A DNA stretch of 28,490 bases, from the NCBI GenBank assembly GCA_964058805.1, contig CAXKVV010000888.1:1-28490 (forward strand), in the 5' to 3' direction. This document shows positions 7,755 to 15,840 of the stretch, piece after piece. Below the pieces are notes generated by a model that ran no database searches, was not told the DNA's origin, and saw only the letters and a program-made list of their open reading frames with translations. Every line of letters begins with the position of its first letter. Positions within the stretch are counted from its first letter, which is position 1. The stretch comes from Schoenoplectus triqueter. Taxonomy: Eukaryota > Streptophyta > Magnoliopsida > Poales > Cyperaceae. Made by a program: the position numbers and the translations under genes.

Positions 7755-7919
7755 ATATCAGATGGCTTATCGAATACGCCATCGTACAGGCAAACCCTAA
7801 TAAAAAGTAAAACACACTAAGAAAAGTAAAATGCACTCAAAAAAGTAAAAGCATCACACTAAATAATAATTCACATTAGTGGCTTGTGGGTCCACTATCC
7901 CATATTCTTCGTCTTATCT

Positions 7920-9251
7920 TCAAAGCTTCTTTTCGTCTTTTGGCTGAGTGGGTTCTTCTTTTGGTGATAGTGCGGGAATCTCTTCAGTGGTTTCTTTTTC
8001 TTTTTCTTTGGTGGATGTGCTTGTTTCTTTCTCTTGTCTTTTTGTTGGTTCTGGGTAACAGATGTCACACCTATGGTTTCTTCCATATTCTCTTGTTAGT
8101 CTTTCGCAGAGCATGGTACGGACCTCGGTGGTGTATTGAAATTGATTGAGAACCATTTTATCTATGAAACTCTCGATTTGTGGGATATCTTCTGTTCTGA
8201 ATCCCTTATTGCTTGCTGATGTTATTAACATATGATCGGTTTTTAAATTTAAAAATCCGTCTTGTGAAACTGCTAGGTTAATAATTGTAATGTAGTCATC
8301 GAAGAAGGATTGAACTCCTCCGATCTCTTGGGACATCTCGAAGAATGGTAATTGCAGTGGTGCAATTCTTAGCTTTCCAAATGTTATAGCTGGTATTCGT
8401 ATTTTTCGCAGATTGCTGGCAATGGCATCTTCCCCCCCTTCAGAGAATTCTGGGGTTGTACTTGTCAGGATTAGACTTCCTTCTCGGTCATTTAGGACAA
8501 ATCTTGAGTATTGTGCAATTACTCGTTGTAATTGTTGTGGAAAGCATCGGAATGCTCTCACATCTCTGAATCTGATCTCTCTGAGTAGTCCAGCTTGGAA
8601 TAGATTGTACAGTCTTTGTGGGTCTGTCCCCACTGTGGCTATTGCTAGAGGTTTCTTTCCTGTATAGCTAGGGTAAATGCAGGACTGCTGGTCTTGTTCT
8701 GAGTAATTAGAAAGAAAATTATACTCTTGGATAAATTCTAGGTAGGTTAGTGTTGTACTATTCAGGTCATTTAATCTGGTATTCTTAGAGAAGTCAATGG
8801 TTGTTGTTGGACTTGCTGGTTTGAGGGTTCGTCTCAGTGGTATTTGTGGTCTGAGGGCAATCTCGGGTTTTGGTGAAGGTTTCTTTAGTCTTTCTTTGTA
8901 AGAATTACCGCTGCTGCTTTCTGGTAGTGGTATCTTTTGTTTGAGGTGTTCTTGGTGTGCTAGGTACTGAAGTCGGGCTTCTTCTTTTGTTGAGAAGCTT
9001 TTATGTTTTTGCTTTGGGTCGAGTTTTGCGTCGGCCTCGGCTTGGTTGTTGTATATACCTTGGTTAGGTCCTTCAAAGATTACATAGTATTTTTCTTGGT
9101 TTGGATTAATGATTGCTTCATAACGGCCAATCTCGGAGTTCTTGGTTTGGATTTCTTGTTCGATCGTCTGCTTCTTGAGAACTAGAACTTGTACCTCTTG
9201 TTTTAGTTTGTTTATCTCTTCCTGAATCATCTTGTGGAAGTTGTTTTCCAT
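7920..9251 (-). CDS. TAV / viroplasmin-like protein (copy 2)
   Basis: Complete 443-aa version with the same coiled coil, YYVIF..GIY motif and Lys/Glu-rich tail as copy 1. The start at 9249-9251 lies 25 nt inside the Pol 3' end. It has Asp where copy 1 has Asn in the TTTI(D/N)FS segment; copy 3 also has Asp, so Asp is probably ancestral. Confidence 0.9.
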   Translation of the reverse strand: MENNFHKMIQEEINKLKQEVQVLVLKKQTIEQEIQTKNSEIGRYEAIINPNQEKYYVIFEGPNQGIYNNQAEADAKLDPKQKHKSFSTKEEARLQYLAHQEHLKQKIPLPESSSGNSYKERLKKPSPKPEIALRPQIPLRRTLKPASPTTTIDFSKNTRLNDLNSTTLTYLEFIQEYNFLSNYSEQDQQSCIYPSYTGKKPLAIATVGTDPQRLYNLFQAGLLREIRFRDVRAFRCFPQQLQRVIAQYSRFVLNDREGSLILTSTTPEFSEGGEDAIASNLRKIRIPAITFGKLRIAPLQLPFFEMSQEIGGVQSFFDDYITIINLAVSQDGFLNLKTDHMLITSASNKGFRTEDIPQIESFIDKMVLNQFQYTTEVRTMLCERLTREYGRNHRCDICYPEPTKRQEKETSTSTKEKEKETTEEIPALSPKEEPTQPKDEKKL

Positions 9252-11226
9252 TCTCGAGTTAAGGTGTCTGCTAATGGATTGTCTTTTCCCTGTATGTGTA
9301 ATGCAATAAAATTATATTGTTGTGCCTCTAGACTCCATCGTAAGAGTCTGCCTTGGTTATATTGATTTTGGGTTCTAAATTTCACAAAATCTTTAGTATA
9401 GGTGGAATCTGTTTGGAATATGAATGTAGTGGGTAGAAGGTCTATTTTGAATTTCTTGAGAGCATTGATTAGAGCCAATGTCTCTTTTTCGTGGACGGTA
9501 TAGTTTATTTGGGCCTTTTGGAAAGTGCCTGAAACCCATTTGGAAAGTTTCAGTCCATTAGTGTGGATTTTCTTTTGTAGGTAGGATTTGACATCAGTCA
9601 ACTTGTATTTCATTTGTATTTGCTTGTCATGCACTTGTATTTGCTTGTCATTCACTTGTATTTGCTTGTCGTTGATCAGTGTCTTGAATTCATCATATGC
9701 ATTTGGAATAGCTTGTAGGATTGCTCCCCAAGTATCCTTACTTGCATCAGTGTTCAAGATTAACAGATCACGGTTGTTGGCTTGATACAGCCTTGGGATG
9801 TTTTTGCAAATCGATTTACAATTTTGTACTGCCTTTGTGTCACTTTCATCCCACTTCCATGGGACTTTCTCAGAAATCTTTTCCTGCAATATCTTTCGAT
9901 GTTTTGCTAAGTCTTTGATAAATCCCTTATCTCCTAGATAATTTAGGCATCCTAAAAATCTCTGTATTTGATTTCTATCTTCTAATTGATCTGGGAAATC
10001 AGTTATTTTTTCCAACAAGTGTTTTTGTGGTTCTATATATCCTCCTTTAATAATTTTCATTCCTAAGAATTCAACATTTTCTTGTCCTATTTTACATTTT
10101 TCTTTTGAAAGAATTAACCCTTTTCCTTTTAACTGTAATAGTACCTTTCCTAGTTTTACTAGATGATCTCTGTAGTCTTCATTTGTAAAGATTAACACAT
10201 CATCTATGTATGCTAGACTAAATTGTTCCAAGTTTTGTAGGTTATTATCCATGTACCTTTGATATATACTTGGTGCTTGTTTTAGACCAAATGGTAACAC
10301 TGTAAATTGGTATTGTCTTTGCGGTGGACAACTGAATGCTGTTAGTGGTTTTGTATTATCATGTAGTCTTAACTGCCAATATCCAGATTTTGCATCTAAT
10401 GTTGAAAACCATTTTGCATTTCTAATCTTTGTAAATATATAATCCTGTCTGGGTAATTTGTAAGCATCTCCTTTGGTAGCTTCATTCATTTTTTTATAAT
10501 TTATTACCATTCTTCTTTTACCTCTTTTCTGTTCACTATGATTGTTCACATAAAATGCTGGTGCACTATGTGGACTTGTACTGTTTTCGATAATACCCTT
10601 TTCTAATAACTTTTGGGTTTCTTCTGTAAACTCCTGGACATCTTGTTCATTATATGGTATTTTATTTGGTACATTAACCTCTTTGGTTGGATCTATGAGT
10701 TGTATTTCTACCAACATTGTATTGGTATTAATTTGTGGGTCAAGTGGATTTTGACTACAAATGCTGTCTAATAACTCTGTTATATGATCTTGAAGATTAT
10801 TGTCAATCAAATGTGTACTTAGTTGTATAAAATGTTCAAATATCTCCCCCCGAAGAAGTTGAGCTTGATTATAAATTTTTGTTTTGATTAAAACACTGGG
10901 TTGATTTGTTTGGTAGGGACATCTTAACTTAACTGTAATCTAAAATTATTTCCTAATATCATTTTTAAACCTGTATCTTGCTGATATAAACTTGGTAATG
11001 GAAATCTTTTGTTTTCTATTAACAATGTTAAATTTGTCGCCTTTTTTGAAATACTTATGACTTTATTATTTGCAATTCGAACTCCTATAGGTTTTTCCAT
11101 ATTTTTCCAAAATGTTCTTGGTAACACGTTTTCTTGTGCTAAGCAGATTGTAGCACCTGTGTCTACATATGCATAGATTTGTTTGTTTCCTATAGTTACT
11201 TTGATGAAAGTACTATTCCGATTCAT
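9227..11226 (-). pseudogene. Pol polyprotein broken by a 31-bp net deletion (copy 2)
   Basis: The ATG at 11224-11226 overlaps the CP stop. The protease is readable through VDTGA and ILGNNF to about residue 95, then the frame shifts at about 10939-10944. There, 36 bp present in copy 3 (24313-24348 region) are replaced by about 5 bp, and translation ends at 10924. The rest of the frame, containing the whole RT (YIDD) and RNase H, is intact to 9227 but has no ATG near its beginning (the first possible codon there is TTG). The copy 1 stop codon is not present here. Confidence 0.93.
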
Positions 11227-12646
11227 ACTCCTTTTCACTGTCTGTTTCTGTTTCTGTTTCTGTTTCTGTTACTAATTCATAACAGTCAAAGTCTATGATT
11301 TCTCCATCGGTGAATTCTTCTTCGATAGGTTCGTATCCTATGGCGTATATGGCTTTAAGCTTTTGATCCTTTTGATTTTTCCCTTGTGGGCATTCATTGG
11401 CATAGTGTCCTATTTCTTGACACTTCCAACATCTACAGTTTTTCTTTCCTCTGGGACATGTTTTGTTAACATTCTTTTTCCTATAGAATTTTCTGTAACT
11501 CTTTTTCCATGGTTTCTTAAATGTATTTATTTTTCTATACCTCTTATACCTATATCTGGGATATTTTTTATATCGCTTTCTATATTTCCTTTCATTTGGT
11601 TTTGGACATCCAAATCTTTGTGCTATTTCTGGTAAAACATCACAGCAATTTGTCATTTTATCCATAACCTTCTTTTCGTTTATCTTATAACATATTCGTT
11701 TTCTGTATTCTTTAGCGTATCGTTCTACTGATCCTAACGATTGAACTGCTTCATTTTCATTTAATTTCTTAATGACAAACTGTCGCATTCCTGTGGGTAA
11801 CTTTGATTTTACTATGTCTAGTAGAGGTTTTGTTTCTTTTATTCGGTAATAGTATTCTCTTACTTGACAAAAGAAGTTTTCTATGTAACATGGGTCACAT
11901 AGTTCCATATTAGAGATTATTGTTGTTACCTCATTTATGTCATCGTAAAATCTATGTTCTTTGTTTGTTCCACAAAATTCTAGTAATAGGTCTGTTGCTA
12001 TGAAATCTAATAGTTCGGCTTTTGGGGCTGAAGCTGTTGACTTCGCATCTAGGGTTGATGTTATCGCATAATTGTAAAACCAATTTCTTGTACAACCAGT
12101 GGTGTTGTATTGGATGTAAATATAAAAATCTTCTAAAGTCATTTTTGCAAAACGTGAATCTTGCATTAATACTTGTAATTTATAGAAATTTACCCATTCA
12201 AGAATAGTTTCTCGCATATTTGATGCACAATCTAAATCTAAAACTCCGTTTATAACTTTCTTTTCTTCTGGCTTGTATTTTTCAGGTATACGGTTTTCAA
12301 ACCATCTACCATTACTTCGGTAATAGCCTTGTCTATATCCATAAGGAACTTCATGCGTTGAATAGTCTCCTGCTTCTTTAATTTTAACACCTGACGTTGA
12401 TGGATCCGTATTCATGGGAGTTGGAATGATTTGTTTATTATCATCCCCTACATGAACGTATGGATTATCTTCTTCACTGTCAAAATCATTTGCTTCTGTA
12501 CGAATATAATCTTCATATTCGGTTTCGTTGTCTTCATTATTGTTGGAATTTTCCCCCTCGAAAAAATTGTTGATAGGCATTACCACTTCTGGTGTTATAG
12601 CTTTTAATTCTTCAAAAAGTTTGATCAATTTTTCAACTTCACTCAT
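11213..12646 (-). CDS. Coat protein (copy 2)
   Basis: A 477-aa capsid protein. In order: an acidic N-terminal stretch (about 34-68, including EYEDYIRTEANDFDSEED); a mixed central region (about 135-345) carrying the predicted capsid fold; a strongly basic Arg/Lys/Tyr stretch (about 355-395, e.g. RKRYKKYPRYRYKRYRK); the zinc knuckle CWKCQEIGHYANEC at 406-419 (CX2CX4HX4C); and an acidic tail with TETETETETD. Basic arm plus knuckle should bind pregenomic RNA. The start overlaps the preceding ORF as ATGA; the end overlaps Pol by 14 nt. Confidence 0.93.
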   Translation of the reverse strand: MSEVEKLIKLFEELKAITPEVVMPINNFFEGENSNNNEDNETEYEDYIRTEANDFDSEEDNPYVHVGDDNKQIIPTPMNTDPSTSGVKIKEAGDYSTHEVPYGYRQGYYRSNGRWFENRIPEKYKPEEKKVINGVLDLDCASNMRETILEWVNFYKLQVLMQDSRFAKMTLEDFYIYIQYNTTGCTRNWFYNYAITSTLDAKSTASAPKAELLDFIATDLLLEFCGTNKEHRFYDDINEVTTIISNMELCDPCYIENFFCQVREYYYRIKETKPLLDIVKSKLPTGMRQFVIKKLNENEAVQSLGSVERYAKEYRKRICYKINEKKVMDKMTNCCDVLPEIAQRFGCPKPNERKYRKRYKKYPRYRYKRYRKINTFKKPWKKSYRKFYRKKNVNKTCPRGKKNCRCWKCQEIGHYANECPQGKNQKDQKLKAIYAIGYEPIEEEFTDGEIIDFDCYELVTETETETETDSEKEYESE

Positions 12647-12870
12647 ATTAGAAATCTGCTCATTTGAACTGCTAATTCATCTATTTGGTTAACTGTATCC
12701 TCAATTTCTTGGTTTAACATCATTATGTTCTCAATCTTTTCTTGAGCTCTCTGTCTCAAGTCTTCTATAGTCATCTGCCGTTGCATGATGCTAATTCTCA
12801 ATTCTTCAATTCTTTTACGTCTTTGTTCTGTCATTCTTTCAAGATATTGTAATCTTGATTCTTTATCCAT
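12643..12870 (-). CDS. Small coiled-coil protein, 75 aa (copy 2)
   Basis: 75 aa, almost entirely predicted helix with heptad-like spacing of hydrophobics (RLQYLERM, IEELRISIM, IENIMMLNQEI, VNQIDELAVQM). It sits immediately upstream of the coat protein with a 4-nt ATGA overlap, and its start overlaps the previous ORF by 8 nt. By position and coiled coil it could be the virion-associated protein equivalent, but sequence alone does not prove this. An intact second version is in copy 3. Confidence 0.7.
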   Translation of the reverse strand: MDKESRLQYLERMTEQRRKRIEELRISIMQRQMTIEDLRQRAQEKIENIMMLNQEIEDTVNQIDELAVQMSRFLI

Positions 12871-13060
12871 AGAATGGTAATTCTAATTTATAAGTTGTCT
12901 CTGATTCTTTAACTTCTAATATTTCTAGTATAGTTTTTAATCTTGTTTGAATATCACTTATTACTAATTCATTCCGTTGCTCGAGTTCATGAATCTGATT
13001 TATCATTTTATTTATTACTTCAATTAATTCATTTATCTTTTCTGTTAATGACTCTGTCAT
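12863..13060 (-). CDS. Small coiled-coil protein, 65 aa (copy 2)
   Basis: 65 aa with regular Ile/Leu heptads (LTEKINELIEVINKMINQI, then LKTILEILEV) and a short polar C-terminus ending LPFYG. The ATG shares one base with the stop of the preceding ORF (TAATG), the classic layout for termination-reinitiation. No enzyme motif. Probably a structural or virion-associated accessory protein; copy 3 keeps only its second half. Confidence 0.65.
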   Translation of the reverse strand: MTESLTEKINELIEVINKMINQIHELEQRNELVISDIQTRLKTILEILEVKESETTYKLELPFYG

Positions 13061-13464
13061 TACCAGTTCTCCATACGATGGTCTATTTCGTCTGCTAAGT
13101 CACTGTTTATTTCGTATTCGTATCCGTAAGGATATCTTCTATTGTACTCTTCTTCTTCTTCTATCCTTCTATTTGCCTCTTCTGCTTCCAGTAGGGCTTC
13201 TCTGTCTTCTTCGTAATCATCTTCATTTTCGGAAGGTGATCTGTTTGGTCGATACGTTCCTTGATTTTGCTGGGTTATCCTGTTTCTTTGCATTAATGTT
13301 GTTATATTATTTAATTGTTCTTCGTTGACTTCTGTGAGAAGATCTTGTAGTCCTTCTCTTGTTTCTAAAAGTACGTCTCGTATGTTGTTTAACTCGGCTG
13401 TTAATATTTCTATTTTTAATTCGATCCTCGTAATTAAATCTTCTAGTCTATTTAATCGTTCCAT
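13060..13464 (-). CDS. Coiled-coil plus acidic protein, 134 aa (copy 2)
   Basis: 134 aa. Residues about 1-60 form a strong predicted coiled coil (LNRLEDLITRIELKIEILTAEL and on), followed by a polar linker and an acidic segment with ENEDDYEEDRE and EEEEEYNRRYPYG. Its start overlaps the preceding ORF by 13 nt and its stop overlaps the next start by 1 nt. By position it corresponds to an ORF II/III-type protein of soymoviruses; function not recognisable from motifs. Confidence 0.7.
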   Translation of the reverse strand: MERLNRLEDLITRIELKIEILTAELNNIRDVLLETREGLQDLLTEVNEEQLNNITTLMQRNRITQQNQGTYRPNRSPSENEDDYEEDREALLEAEEANRRIEEEEEYNRRYPYGYEYEINSDLADEIDHRMENW

Positions 13465-13904
13465 TGTTCGAAACAGTATAATTCAATTTCGTTCAACTTT
13501 GTGTCTATTACATTAAGTAATTGTGGTCCTAATTCGCTGTTTTCTATTCGTTTTCTTTCTTCTAATAGCTTTCTCTGCAACCTATCCATTTTATGATATA
13601 AATGCACTTGGTTGTTGTCCACTAATTCGTTTAAATGTTTTCCTTTATCTAGAATTAGTTGTTCTAAATATATTAATGTGTCGTGATCGAATATTTCATC
13701 AAATTCTTTATTGAAATTCTTTTGTTCTTCAATGGTGAATCCAAAAATATCGTCGTTAGTATTACTACTTGAGGGTGTATTTTTTCCTTGAAAATAACTA
13801 CTTGGTTTTCCTCTAGGTTGATTACTAGGGTGTATTCTCTTTAATCGTTTACTAGATTCTACTATGCGTGTTTCCTCAGGATGGTTACTAGGCTCTGATA
13901 CCAT
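13452..13904 (-). CDS. ORF Ib-like protein, 150 aa, start codon overlapping the PBS (copy 2)
   Basis: 150 aa from the ATG at 13902-13904, which is itself part of ATGGTATCAGAGCC, so the first codons are the PBS. It has a Ser/Pro/Asn-rich N-terminus, then a helical, charged C-terminal half (EEQKNFNKEFDEIFDHD onward). No known domain seen. In the circular genome an upstream in-frame ATG joined to the movement protein stop would add eight codons; linearisation at the PBS has placed those at the far end of the copy. A PBS inside the ORF after the movement protein is a reported soymovirus trait. Confidence 0.7.
   Translation of the reverse strand: MVSEPSNHPEETRIVESSKRLKRIHPSNQPRGKPSSYFQGKNTPSSSNTNDDIFGFTIEEQKNFNKEFDEIFDHDTLIYLEQLILDKGKHLNELVDNNQVHLYHKMDRLQRKLLEERKRIENSELGPQLLNVIDTKLNEIELYCFEQWND
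13891..13903 (-). other. Primer-binding site, initiator tRNA-Met (copy 2)
   Basis: TGGTATCAGAGCC on the - strand, 13 bases complementary to the 3' end of initiator tRNA-Met. It marks the 5' boundary of copy 2. Confidence 0.88.
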
Positions 13905-13908
13905 TTTT

Positions 13909-13941
13909 GCTCTGACATCATTTCTTGATGCTCTGATATCA
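13909..13941 (-). repeat. Two degenerate PBS-like copies next to the copy 2 PBS
   Basis: GCTCTGACATCA (13909-13920) and GCTCTGATATCA (13930-13941) differ from the PBS complement GCTCTGATACCA (13892-13903) by two bases and one base. Further GTGCGGA motifs near 13955 and 13981 echo the sequence that flanks the PBS in copy 1. Confidence 0.65.
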
Positions 13942-14279
13942 AATCAATTTTTTCGTGCGGAATTGATACCAAATTTTTTCGGTGCGGATTTTCTTCTTGA
14001 GACGTGATGTCCCTTGCGGAGTATTAATACCGGATTTCGGTATTCTTCTCATCGATGTCTTCGATACTTTATTGCGGAATTCTTTTAAGACTTGTACTTC
14101 TTTAAAAGCTTTTGAAAACTTTTAATAAAGTCTTTTCTTCACAATTGTTTTAATTCTTAATTCTTTACTATTTTTTCAAAATAGTAATTGACCTCTTTAA
14201 AACACTTTTGTTTTATTAGTTCTGTTTGAAAACTCAATGTTCTAAAATCATTTATATTTTTCCAACTGGTTTTTTGATC
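13942..14279. other. AT-rich relic stretch without a recognisable gene
   Basis: No ORF or clear viral match. It includes a 10-bp hairpin with arms TTACTATTTT (14165-14174) and AAAATAGTAA (14178-14187) around a 3-nt loop. Confidence 0.5.
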
Positions 14280-14410
14280 AAGTATATCAAATATACTTTT
14301 AAATCATTTATCTTATTCAACGTTATTCAACGTTTACCTAATAAGACATCTACTGAATAGTGTCTTTTAAGCTCTACGTTTTTCGATGATATAATTTGTC
14401 TTCCATATCC
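14280..14410 (-). pseudogene. Movement protein N-terminal remnant (relic)
   Basis: Shared blocks with copy 2: AGTATATCAAATATACTTTT (14281-14300, compare about 6757-6776), CTAATAAGACATCTACT (about 14338-14354, compare 6844-6860) and the TCTTCCAT around the lost start (about 14399). The blocks are in the same order but closer together than in the intact gene, so segments are missing. Confidence 0.7.
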
Positions 14411-14475
14411 TATCCCTAGAATAATGGAAACTTTTAACCTTTTTCTAAAACTTTGTTTAGAAACTTTTTCTCGAA

Positions 14476-14665
14476 TTGGAATTCTAGTTGATCTAGAAAA
14501 TCCATTTCTTATAAGATTTCTTAGATAACTATTGCTATCTATTCGTAAACTAAATCATTATTCAAAACGTTCTACACGTTATTGGATTCTTTCGTCTGAT
14601 TTATTGCTAAATCCTGACTTATTTATATCAAAATTGGTCCGATAATTTTGTTCTTTAATTTTGAA
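14476..14665 (-). pseudogene. Protease-like ORF (ORF VII) remnant (relic)
   Basis: TTGGAATTCTAGTTGATCTA at about 14477 matches the C-terminal part of the intact ORF near 7020, and TTCTTTAATTTTG at about 14650 corresponds to the start region, with the ATG lost. The DTG region is not readable. Confidence 0.65.
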
Positions 14666-15360
14666 TTTAAATTCAAAGATATAACATCTCAATCAAGAAA
14701 ATGTACCTGTTTTTCCTGTTGTTCTTGGCTGGGATGCGCCTCTGGCTTCCTCTGGTTTTCTTTAGTTAGCCTCTTCTGGCTATTTGTTGGCAACTTCTCC
14801 GGCGACCTTTGCTCCGAACAGGGGCTTTATTCCTTTTTGAATTAAAAGCTTGAAACACAAACATGAACATTGGATTGAACACTCTGTTTGGACACTTAGT
14901 TGAAACTCAAGTATTAAATTCAAAAATGATATCTTTATTAAACTCGGATGGGAAATCTTTTTATAGATTTGCCATTCATTACAAACTATAACTCAACTGT
15001 GACTCATACTGTACTCTATCTCCTTGAGAGCTAATCCTAGAACTGAATGGTTTTTAGTTTTTAGCTGTAACCCTAAGGTTTCTATTACCTTAAGAAAGGT
15101 AATTGACCTAAACTCTTACTCTATGAGGTTGTGTCCTCATATTTCTTTCTGATAACTCAAGCTGATGTGCTGAGTCATCTGATTCAGAAGTAATTCAAGC
15201 TATGATGGGCTTGAATCACTCTTCTCTGGACTTCTAGTAATTCAAGCTATGATGGACTTGAACTACTATTCTCGACTCTTTACTCTTAGTGATCATCTTC
15301 ACTAAGAGGATCAGGGGGACTTCTCAAGCTAGGCTTGAGTGAGTCTATTACCCGATGATC
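14666..15360 (-). promoter_or_regulatory. Relic leader rich in stem-loops
   Basis: The region between the relic TATA box and the protease-like remnant. It holds AATAAA on the - strand (14934-14939) and several perfect short stems: 15084-15091/15096-15103, 15122-15128/15135-15141 and a 10-bp stem 15283-15292/15299-15308 with a 6-nt loop. Also a 27-bp motif is repeated at 15189 and 15236, each copy itself a TTCAAGC..CTTGAA hairpin. Caulimovirus leaders are known to be highly structured; here the structure is a string of small hairpins. Confidence 0.5.
14934..14939 (-). terminator. Candidate polyadenylation signal AATAAA (relic)
   Basis: TTTATT on +, in the sequence ATCTTTATTA, about 445 bp downstream (- strand) of the relic TATA box, similar in order though not spacing to the intact copies. 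Confidence 0.5.
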
Positions 15361-15381
15361 TCTCTCGAATGAGAGTGTCCC

Positions 15382-15389
15382 CTTATATA
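15382..15389 (-). promoter_or_regulatory. Candidate TATA box (relic)
   Basis: TATATAAG on the - strand within a GCCTATATAAGGGG context, a good plant TATA box. It lies upstream of the structured leader and poly(A) signal. Confidence 0.6.
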
Positions 15390-15489
15390 GGCAAAGATAG
15401 CATCTTCATTTTAGTGCTTTCAGTGCCCTTACATCATTACCCACTAATTCCTAACTTCGTTCCGAAGTCTTCGTCTTTGCCGTCGTTAT

Positions 15490-15840
15490 CTTGGCTTTAT
15501 TCTCCATTATTTTTGTTGCTTGGTCTGAATGCTCTTGCTTTTTCCTTTCCACTTGTGTAGTGGCAGCTTTTTTCTTTATTCGGTGGTCCGCTTTTATTCT
15601 CCACTAGGCATCTTCTGTGGATAGCTCCCACTTTTTCTTTCACTTTATTTGGTGAATTATCTTTATTTTCCACTTGAGTCTTCTTCTGTTCGAAGTTTCT
15701 TCTTTTGATGTCGTCATCTTGTTCGTCATCTTGTCCTTATTCGCTTGCTTAGCTTCAACGCTTCTTGTCTTTATTCTTTAACGCCTTGTTGGCGTATTCT
15801 TGGCCTTCCACTCGGATTTCTTCTGTTCGAAGGTTTCGTA
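15490..15840 (-). promoter_or_regulatory. Repeat-rich upstream promoter region (relic)
   Basis: Repeated modules: TTTATTCTCCA(C/T)T-like at about 15498, 15594 and 15662, and TTCTTCTGTTCGAAG at about 15681 and 15822. The as-1-like pair lies between them. It looks like an enhancer region of a caulimovirid promoter, unlike the T-rich repeats of the main copies. Confidence 0.45.
15712..15728 (-). promoter_or_regulatory. as-1-like element: two TGACG motifs 12 bp apart (relic)
   Basis: CGTCA at 15712-15716 and 15724-15728 (TGACG on -) have the exact 12-bp start-to-start spacing of the as-1 element of the CaMV 35S promoter, bound by TGA-type bZIP factors. It is about 330 bp upstream of the relic TATA box, farther than in CaMV. 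Confidence 0.5.

Larger units (their letters stand above)
7354..7919 (-). promoter_or_regulatory. Large intergenic region with promoter and leader (copy 2)
   Basis: Mirror image of 3512-4077: T-rich repeats at about 7799-7860, TATA box 7745-7754, palindrome 7615-7631, AATAAA 7596-7601 (as TTTATT on +). It fires leftward, toward copy 1, so the promoters of copies 1 and 2 converge on the junction. Confidence 0.85.
5853..11399 (-). repeat. Right arm of the large inverted repeat
   Basis: Reverse complement of 1-5578. Only a net 31-bp deletion and scattered point differences separate the arms. The left arm continues beyond the window edge, so the true arm may be longer. Confidence 0.95.
5853..13908 (-). 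mobile_element. Endogenous pararetrovirus copy 2, one full genome linearised at the PBS
   Basis: Read on the - strand it starts with AAAAATGG at the PBS (13908 downward), passes through ORF Ib-like, three small ORFs, CP, Pol, TAV, promoter region, protease-like ORF and movement protein, and stops at the AAAAA just before where the PBS would recur (5853). 8051 bp from PBS start to end are present; adding the 31-bp deletion gives about 8082 bp, close to known soymovirus genomes (about 8.1-8.2 kb). Ends at the PBS fit capture of a virion-type molecule, whose minus-strand discontinuity lies there. Confidence 0.9.
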
